The position numbers and the translations under genes are program-made. Shown here piece by piece: positions 34,347 to 39,888 of a stretch of DNA of 39,888 nt (its first letter is position 1; the number at the start of each line of letters is the position of its first letter). Under the pieces are notes generated by a model. The model searched no databases. It was not told the origin of the DNA and was given only the letters and a program-made list of their open reading frames with translations. This DNA comes from Tannerella sp. (lineage in GTDB: Bacteria; Bacteroidota; Bacteroidia; Bacteroidales; Tannerellaceae): the NCBI GenBank assembly GCA_031285685.1, contig JAITVS010000340.1, forward strand, positions 1 through 39,888, written 5' to 3'.

Positions 34347-35597
34347 TTAATGTATCGCCTTATACCAGGAAGAACTTTCATAAGCCGAATTAAGAACAGG
34401 ATAAGCATCCTGCTTGATATAAGTCGTTAATCCACTATGATAATTGATAAAAAAGCCACGATATGTATTATAATCAGGTGTACCATTATTATTATCACCT
34501 AAAAGGAACCTCTTTGTTGACGCTTTCCAAACAATCGTTTTTTCCAATTGATTTTTAAAAATATTATATTGTGAATCAGAGACCAGATTTTCAACCGTAT
34601 GTCCCAAATCAAAATAACGGGAACGATTCTGCCATCCAAAAGTTCCAGTATTAGAGCGATCAAAACTCTGAATACTATTTACAATCAGATTTGTCTCATC
34701 AAAATCCACACCCTGCAACACACTCTTCACTACAGAAGCCAAATTTTCCATTTCATCGGTCTTAATCAGACTAAGAGTGGCAGAACAATACTCATTATTT
34801 TCAGGAATAGAAGCTATACGATTATAATAAGATTGGCCAAAGCCCGAAACAATTGTCTTTATTGAACTATTCTTATCATATAAACGCATAATTTCATTTT
34901 TATATATCTCTGTAGTCATTCCCCTACTTCCTCCAAAACCGGGAGCGACAATTTCCGCTGAAGAAGCCAAAATATATTCGGCCTTATTACGCAACTCATA
35001 TATTGACATAACATCTGCCATCAGACAAGCTTCTAAAATAATAAAATCAAACTGACCGTCAGGAATTGCCGATGCAAAATCCGTATATTCCATTTCTCGT
35101 TTTGTACCTCCCCCATTATCAATAACAAGAGAACGCGGACTTGCCAATGTACCTTCCGGCAACCAACCGCTGCCATGTGAAAAGAATATCATGCCATAAC
35201 TATCCGCAGGATAATCTCGGGTCATAATATTAATTACACGGCTTAAAACTTCGGAATCTGCCGAATTTTCTACGCCATATCTTTCTAACGTATCCAAACC
35301 GTAACCATCATTTCCCAATTTAGTATTAACACGTAACAAATATGCCCCATCACTCCTTCTGTCCACATAAATAAGCATTTCTCCACTTCCCGGCTTCCAG
35401 CCGGCCCTTATCTGATTTATTTTAGCAGGCGTATCAATATCAATATTAGACTCATCGGTAGCGATATAAAACAGTATATTCCGCTTGAGTGTATTTCTTT
35501 CTACTTCATTATTACAAGAATATAAAGATATTAACAGAATCCCAGCAAACAAAACCGACACCACATTAAATGCACATTTATTCAATATTCGTTTCAT
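34347..35597 (-). CDS. Clostripain-family (C11) cysteine protease lipoprotein
   Basis: The 416-residue protein has a lipoprotein signal peptide (VLFAGILLISLYSC) and the C11 core with both catalytic residues: His in MIFFSHGSGW (about residue 147) and Cys in IILEACLMADV (about residue 196). C11 enzymes cleave after Arg or Lys and often activate themselves by internal cleavage; Bacteroides fragipain is a relative. Lipidation suggests it acts in the periplasm or at the cell surface. It has a strong promoter at 35627-35657. A Ca-loop-like DNNNGTPDYN lies near the C-terminus. Its target is not known. Confidence 0.9.
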   Translation of the reverse strand: MKRILNKCAFNVVSVLFAGILLISLYSCNNEVERNTLKRNILFYIATDESNIDIDTPAKINQIRAGWKPGSGEMLIYVDRRSDGAYLLRVNTKLGNDGYGLDTLERYGVENSADSEVLSRVINIMTRDYPADSYGMIFFSHGSGWLPEGTLASPRSLVIDNGGGTKREMEYTDFASAIPDGQFDFIILEACLMADVMSIYELRNKAEYILASSAEIVAPGFGGSRGMTTEIYKNEIMRLYDKNSSIKTIVSGFGQSYYNRIASIPENNEYCSATLSLIKTDEMENLASVVKSVLQGVDFDETNLIVNSIQSFDRSNTGTFGWQNRSRYFDLGHTVENLVSDSQYNIFKNQLEKTIVWKASTKRFLLGDNNNGTPDYNTYRGFFINYHSGLTTYIKQDAYPVLNSAYESSSWYKAIH

Positions 35598-35626
35598 AAT
35601 CTTTTATCTATTTATATAAAACCCTA

Positions 35627-35657
35627 CAAAAGTAGTGCAAATCAGATACAATGCAAA
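35627..35657 (-). promoter_or_regulatory. Promoter of the clostripain-like gene
   Basis: On the minus strand TTTG (35657-35654), 19 bases, then TACTTTTG (35634-35627). The box is preceded by TTTGCAC, as in the dut and PP-loop promoters. The start codon at 35597 is 30 bases further on. The rest of the gap 35598-35787 shows nothing else. Confidence 0.82.
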
Positions 35658-35787
35658 ACAAACAACCTCTTTTTATTGTTTCTTTACTAAATATAACGAC
35701 AAATTGACAGACTCAAGAAAACACTATCTATATTCTGTTTACATTCGACTATTCAATAAAGTAGTATAATAGGCTCTATATCTTTTA

Positions 35788-37911
35788 TCAAATTTTCATA
35801 CTTAAACTTACCCTTTTGCGGGCGGGATCGACTTCGAGCACTTTGACTGACACGTGCTGATGTAGTGATACGACTTCAGTCGGATCGCTAACAAAACGGT
35901 CTGCCAGTTGAGAGACGTGAACGAGTCCGTTTTCTTTGATGCCGACGTCGACAAAAGCGCCGAATTTGGTGATGTTTGTGATGATTCCCGGCAGGATCAT
36001 TCCTTCCCGGAGATCATTGATCGTTTTTACGGAAGAGTCGAATTCAAAAACCTGTATCGTTTCACGGGGATCGCGCCCGGGCTTTCCGAGTTCCGTCAAT
36101 ATATCCTGCAAAGTGGGTAATCCGACAGTCTCCGTAATATAGTGATCCAAAACAAGCTTTTTGCGTAAAGATTCATCTGCAAGCAGATCCGTAATGCCGC
36201 AATTCAGATCTTTCGCCATCTGCTCTACCACTCCATAGCTCTCCGGATGTACGGCCGAGTTATCAAGCGCGTTTTTCGCCCCCTGAATACGCAAAAAGCC
36301 GGCGCTTTGTTCAAAAGATTTGGCGCCCATCTTCGGGACTTTCATCAACGCTCTACGCGAATCAAACATTCCGTTTTCCGCGCGATAATTCACAATATTC
36401 TGTGCCAAAGTAGCGCCTATACCCGAAACATATGTCAGCAGATATTTGCTGGCTGTATTTACATTCACCCCTACCCGGTTCACACACATCTCTACCGTCT
36501 GATCAAGCGCGTTTTTCAGAGCCGTCTGGTTAACATCGTGCTGATACTGCCCGACACCGATCGACTTCGGATCAATTTTCACTAACTCTGCCAGCGGATC
36601 CATCAGACGTCTTCCCAGAGATACCGCGCCACGCACAGTCACATCATATTGGGGAAATTCTTCGCGGGCAATCTTCGATGCGGAATAAATACTCGCCCCA
36701 TTCTCACTCACACTGAAGATCTGCACTTTCCGGTCATACCGGACCCCCTGAACAAGCTGTTCCGTTTCACGTCCGGCCGTACCATTCCCTACAGCTATCG
36801 CCTGTATATTAAACTGCTCCACCAGGTGGGCAATCTTTTTCATCGCATTCGAACGCTCATTCTGCGGCGGATGCGGATAGATCGTTTCATTATGAAGCAG
36901 GTTACCCTGTTCATCTAAGCAAACAACCTTACATCCCGTACGGAATCCGGGATCAATGCCTAGTATACGCTTTTGTCCGAGAGGTGGTGAAAGCAATAAC
37001 TGACGTAAGTTCTCTTCAAAAATACGTATCGCCTCACGATCGGCTTTTTCTTTGCTTGATGCCGCAAACTCAGTTTCAATCGAAGGTTTCAGCAGACGTT
37101 TATAACTATCGGTAACGGCCAGCCGGACCTGCTTTCCCGAATCATTATCCGCTTTTACAAAATATTTATCCAAACGCTCCATCGCATGTTCCTCATCCGG
37201 AGATATATCCACCCGCAAGAAGCCTTCCGACTCTCCGCGTCGCATCGCCAGCAACCGATGCGATGAAATCCGACGCAAAGGCTCACTTGCCTCAAAATAA
37301 TCACGGTATTTATCACCCTCCTCCTCTTTTCCTTTCACTACGCGGCTTGAGATAACAGCTTCACGTTCGAATACGGAACGAACCATATTTCGCGCGGTTG
37401 CATTTTCGTTTATCCATTCGGCAATAATATCACGCGCCCCGGACAATGCATCATCCGTAGCCGGTACGTCATCCGACAAGTATCGTTCTGCAATATTTTC
37501 CGGATCCGCCTGCCGTTGGGACATAATAATTTTGGCCAAAGGCTCCAAGCCCTTTTCACGCGCAATTTGCGCACGTGTACGGCGTTTCGGTTTATACGGC
37601 AGATAAATATCTTCCAGTTCGGTAGCCGACCAGGTTGTTTCTATTTTAGACCTCAGTTCATCCGTCATGTTACCCTGCTCTTCTATCGTGGAGAGGATTG
37701 TCTCCTTTCTCTTTTCGATCTCAAGCAATCGTTTGTATTCATCGGATATATCTGAGATCTTCACCTCATCAAGACCTCCTGTCCGTTCTTTCCGGTAACG
37801 GCTGATAAAAGGTATGGTCGCTCCATCGTCCAATAACAACAATGTATTTAACACCTGCTTCTCTGCTATCTGAAGTTTTTCGGCTATTAAAACCGGAATC
37901 ATATTGTTCAT
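35788..37911 (-). CDS. tex: Tex-family S1 RNA-binding protein
   Basis: The 707-residue protein is Tex (YhgF), a conserved nucleic-acid-binding protein with a broad role in transcription. In order there are the N-terminal helix-turn-helix region (IPFISRYRKERTGGLDEVKISDI), a YqgF/RuvC-like domain at about 310-440 (RILGIDPGFRTGCKVV, AIAVGNGTAGRETEQLV), helix-hairpin-helix segments at about 480-550 (KYLLTYVSGIGATLAQNIV and ALMKVPKMGAKSFEQSAGFLRI), and a C-terminal S1 domain at about 630-700 (GMILPGIITNITKFGAFVDVGIKENGLVHVSQ). Length is normal. It is divergent from rarA with overlapping promoters. Confidence 0.97.
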   Translation of the reverse strand: MNNMIPVLIAEKLQIAEKQVLNTLLLLDDGATIPFISRYRKERTGGLDEVKISDISDEYKRLLEIEKRKETILSTIEEQGNMTDELRSKIETTWSATELEDIYLPYKPKRRTRAQIAREKGLEPLAKIIMSQRQADPENIAERYLSDDVPATDDALSGARDIIAEWINENATARNMVRSVFEREAVISSRVVKGKEEEGDKYRDYFEASEPLRRISSHRLLAMRRGESEGFLRVDISPDEEHAMERLDKYFVKADNDSGKQVRLAVTDSYKRLLKPSIETEFAASSKEKADREAIRIFEENLRQLLLSPPLGQKRILGIDPGFRTGCKVVCLDEQGNLLHNETIYPHPPQNERSNAMKKIAHLVEQFNIQAIAVGNGTAGRETEQLVQGVRYDRKVQIFSVSENGASIYSASKIAREEFPQYDVTVRGAVSLGRRLMDPLAELVKIDPKSIGVGQYQHDVNQTALKNALDQTVEMCVNRVGVNVNTASKYLLTYVSGIGATLAQNIVNYRAENGMFDSRRALMKVPKMGAKSFEQSAGFLRIQGAKNALDNSAVHPESYGVVEQMAKDLNCGITDLLADESLRKKLVLDHYITETVGLPTLQDILTELGKPGRDPRETIQVFEFDSSVKTINDLREGMILPGIITNITKFGAFVDVGIKENGLVHVSQLADRFVSDPTEVVSLHQHVSVKVLEVDPARKRVSLSMKI

Positions 37912-37933
37912 ATCTTATTCATTTATAAGGGCA

Positions 37934-37941
37934 CAAAAGTA
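37934..37941 (-). promoter_or_regulatory. -7 box for tex
   Basis: The minus strand reads TACTTTTG, fitting TAnnTTTG, 23 bases upstream of the tex start. There is no TTTG at the -33 position; that place is occupied by the rarA -7 region. Confidence 0.5.
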
Positions 37942-37953
37942 AGAAAAAAATAT

Positions 37954-37961
37954 TACCTTTG
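37954..37961 (+). promoter_or_regulatory. -7 box for rarA, directly before the start codon
   Basis: TACCTTTG fits TAnnTTTG and ends only four bases before the ATG at 37966. Transcription would begin at or near the start codon, so the mRNA may be leaderless. It lies 12 bases from the divergent tex -7 box. Confidence 0.55.
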
Positions 37962-37965
37962 CCCC

Positions 37966-39243
37966 ATGAGCCAGCCGTTAGCAGAAAGATTACGACCGAA
38001 AACACTCGATGATTACATCGGACAGAAACATCTGGTAGGAGAACATGCGGTCTTACGCCGGATGATAGAATCCGGACGCATACCGTCGTTTATACTCTGG
38101 GGACCTCCCGGTGTCGGAAAAACAACACTGGCAAAAATCATTGCCAACAAACTCGAAACGCCGTTCTACACACTCAGCGCCATCAGCTCCGGTGTAAAAG
38201 ATGTCAGGGATGTGATTGACAAAGCAAAAGGAAACCCGCTTTTCAACAAAACAAACTCCCCGATTCTGTTTATTGATGAAATACACCGTTTCAGTAAGTC
38301 TCAGCAGGATTCGCTGTTAAGCGCAGTGGAGACCGGCACCGTTACCCTTATCGGCGCTACGACGGAAAATCCTTCGTTCGAAGTAATCCGCCCGTTACTT
38401 TCACGATGTCAGGTCTATGTTCTCAAATCCCTGGATAAAGAAGATTTACTGACACTTCTCCATAAGGCTGTCGCGGAGGATATCATTTTAAAGGAAAAAA
38501 AAATTGAGATCAAAGAAACCGACGCTTTTATCAAATATTCGGGCGGTGATGCACGTAAATTGCTGAATATACTGGACCTGGTCGTATCAGCGGAAGAAGA
38601 CAACGATACAATTGTCATTACAGACCAGAAGGTGGTCGACAGGCTACAGGAGAATCCGGCGGCCTATGATAAGGGAGGCGAGATGCATTACGATATCATT
38701 TCGGCTTTTATCAAATCGATCCGGGGAAGTGATCCGGATGCCGCGGTCTATTGGCTGGCGCGTATGGTGGAAGGAGGTGAAGATCCTGAATTTATCGCAC
38801 GCCGCTTACTCATATCGGCTGCCGAAGATATCGGATTAGCAAACCCGAATGCTATGCTGATAGCAAACGCATGTTTTGATGCCCTCAAAAAAATAGGCTG
38901 GCCCGAAGGGCGTATCATCCTCGCGGAAGCCACCATATACCTTGCCTGCAGTCCGAAAAGTAATTCCGCATACATGGCGATAGATAGTGCGATCTCAACC
39001 GTACAGGAGACAGGAAACCTGCCGGTTCCCCTACACTTGCGTAACGCACCTACCAAACTGATGAAAGACTTAGCATACGGAAAAAACTACAAATACGCAC
39101 ATAGCTATGAAGGCAATTTCGTCAAACAGGACTATCTCCCGGACGAACTTCTGAAACACCGTTTTTGGGAAGGACAGCACAATCCGGCCGAAAACAAACA
39201 CGTCGAACGCATGAAACAACTATGGGGAGACCGCTATAAATAG
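37966..39243 (+). CDS. rarA: Replication-associated recombination protein A (RarA/MgsA AAA+ ATPase)
   Basis: The 425-residue protein begins MSQPLAERLRPKTLDDYIGQ, the usual RarA start. It has Walker A GPPGVGKTTLAK at about 46-57, Walker B PILFIDEIHRF at about 100-110, sensor 1 IGATTENPSFEVI and the family C-terminus with VPLHLRNAPTKLMKDLAYG. RarA is a clamp-loader-like ATPase that acts at stalled replication forks. The start ATG is the first in frame after the -7 box. It is followed by the BlaI operator region, not by another gene in the same unit. Confidence 0.97.
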   Translation: MSQPLAERLRPKTLDDYIGQKHLVGEHAVLRRMIESGRIPSFILWGPPGVGKTTLAKIIANKLETPFYTLSAISSGVKDVRDVIDKAKGNPLFNKTNSPILFIDEIHRFSKSQQDSLLSAVETGTVTLIGATTENPSFEVIRPLLSRCQVYVLKSLDKEDLLTLLHKAVAEDIILKEKKIEIKETDAFIKYSGGDARKLLNILDLVVSAEEDNDTIVITDQKVVDRLQENPAAYDKGGEMHYDIISAFIKSIRGSDPDAAVYWLARMVEGGEDPEFIARRLLISAAEDIGLANPNAMLIANACFDALKKIGWPEGRIILAEATIYLACSPKSNSAYMAIDSAISTVQETGNLPVPLHLRNAPTKLMKDLAYGKNYKYAHSYEGNFVKQDYLPDELLKHRFWEGQHNPAENKHVERMKQLWGDRYK

Positions 39244-39256
39244 CCAAACTACCTTC

Positions 39257-39307
39257 TTTAGTTTTATTTAACTAAATAAATTAGTTTTCAAACTAAATAA
39301 TTTAGTT
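39257..39307. promoter_or_regulatory. Operator array before the BlaI-like gene
   Basis: Five copies of the half-site AACTAA(A) or its complement lie at 39257-39263, 39270-39276, 39281-39286, 39291-39297 and 39301-39307. The last four form two dyads, 39270-39286 and 39291-39307, whose centres are 21 bases apart (two helical turns), so repressor dimers would bind on the same face. They lie 37-74 bases upstream of the repressor gene, as expected for an autoregulated BlaI/CopY-type system. Confidence 0.75.
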
Positions 39308-39343
39308 ATTTGCCTCTGTAAACAAAAAAGAGGAGAAACAGTT

Positions 39344-39736
39344 ATGCAAAAAATGACGGTAAAAGAAGAAGAACTGATGCGTTTTTTCTGGGAAAAAGGC
39401 GCTTTGTTTGTAAAAGACATACTTGATTTCTATGATGAGCCGAAACCTCACTTCAATACATTATCCACGATTGTCCGCGGACTTGAAGAAAAAGGCTTCC
39501 TGGCACACAAGACCTATGGCAACACCTATCAATACTATGCGATCATCAGTGAAGAAGAATACAGTCAGGGCACATTAAAAAATGTAATAAATAAATACTT
39601 CGGCAACTCATACCTGCATGCGGTATCATCACTCATTAAAAGCGAGAACATCTCTGTAGACGAACTCCGGCAACTGATTAAAGATATTGAAAAACAGTCT
39701 GTTCAATCAAGCGCCCCCCCCTCCAAGAAAAAATAA
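39344..39736 (+). CDS. BlaI/MecI/CopY-family transcriptional repressor
   Basis: This 130-residue protein has the winged-helix DNA-binding domain of BlaI/MecI in its first ~75 residues (MTVKEEELMRFFWEKGALFVKDI, then HFNTLSTIVRGLEEKGFLAHKTYGNTYQYYAIISEEEY), followed by a helical dimerisation region (SLIKSENISVDELRQLIKDIE). A good purine-rich site (GAGGAGA) lies just before the start codon. It is followed six bases later by a BlaR1-type gene, so this is a repressor/sensor-protease pair. In Bacteroidota such pairs often control genes other than beta-lactamases, and no resistance gene is seen here. Confidence 0.93.
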   Translation: MQKMTVKEEELMRFFWEKGALFVKDILDFYDEPKPHFNTLSTIVRGLEEKGFLAHKTYGNTYQYYAIISEEEYSQGTLKNVINKYFGNSYLHAVSSLIKSENISVDELRQLIKDIEKQSVQSSAPPSKKK

Positions 39737-39742
39737 ACCGAT

Positions 39743-39888
39743 ATGGGAACATTCTTCGCCTATTCAATCCAATCAGCGATATGCTTAGCCGCGTTTTATC
39801 TATTCTACAAGGTATTACTCAGCCGGGAAACATTTCACCGCTTTAACCGCATCGCATTGCTCGGCATTCTGACTTTATCATTCCTGCG
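39743..39888 (+). CDS. BlaR1-type M56 membrane protease, N-terminal fragment
   Basis: The frame opens at the ATG at 39743 and runs off the window edge after 48 codons. The visible part reads MGTFFAYSIQSAICLAAFYLFYK followed by a second hydrophobic segment after SRETFHRFNRIA, which is the usual N-terminus of BlaR1/M56 sensor proteases in Bacteroidota: two transmembrane helices separated by a short loop with FHRFNR. The zinc-protease and sensor parts lie outside the window. It should be co-transcribed with the repressor gene. Confidence 0.85.
   Translation, partial: MGTFFAYSIQSAICLAAFYLFYKVLLSRETFHRFNRIALLGILTLSFL

Overview
The window is a chromosomal segment of a Bacteroidota bacterium, most likely order Bacteroidales (Porphyromonadaceae-, Tannerellaceae- or Dysgonomonadaceae-like). 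The evidence is a complete porP-porK-porL-porM-porN type IX secretion (T9SS) locus, a giant cell-surface protein with a T9SS-type C-terminal sorting tail, promoters of the Bacteroidota TTTG-N19-TAnnTTTG type, the long two-part form of IspG, and family signatures typical of the phylum (DUF4292 lipoprotein, DUF2795, clostripain C11 lipoprotein, BlaI/BlaR1). Species cannot be fixed from the sequence alone. No rRNA, tRNA, CRISPR array, transposase or phage gene was seen.

Layout. 1-4.5 kb: an AraC-family regulator, a YpfJ-type zinc metalloprotease, a LEA14-like lipoprotein, and a leftward ECF sigma factor / membrane anti-sigma-like / Spy-like envelope-stress cassette. 4.8-11.7 kb: a 2276-residue secreted protein (cadherin-like Ig domain, FG-GAP/VCBS repeats, eleven tandem ~105-residue InlB-like repeats, sorting tail) closed by a strong terminator. 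11.9-20.4 kb: rightward housekeeping genes rpoN, purE-ispG, then dut, a TPR protein, a DUF4292 lipoprotein and an EnvC-like protein. 20.4-24.9 kb: a leftward operon of a PP-loop amidotransferase, ribF, an M20 peptidase and a polysaccharide flippase. 25.2-27.1 kb: a divergent asparagine-synthetase-like enzyme that lacks the glutaminase cysteine. 27.1-33.3 kb: the leftward T9SS operon. 33.5-37.9 kb: leftward DUF2795 gene, corrinoid adenosyltransferase, clostripain-like lipoprotein and tex. 38.0 kb to the end: rarA, then a BlaI/BlaR1 pair with an operator array; blaR1 is cut by the window edge.

How the parts may work together. PorK and PorN form the outer-membrane-associated ring, PorL and PorM the inner-membrane proton-driven motor, and PorP/SprF is an outer-membrane component. 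The giant repeat protein looks like a cargo of this system. T9SS cargo is often anchored to a lipopolysaccharide whose sugars carry unusual amide groups. The PP-loop amidotransferase, the Cys-less AsnB homologue and the flippase next to the T9SS operon are therefore candidates for making or modifying such a glycan, but this is inference. The most concrete new observation is a 36-base promoter block shared at 33 of 36 positions by the ECF sigma operon and rpoN, with close relatives in front of dut, the PP-loop operon and the clostripain gene.
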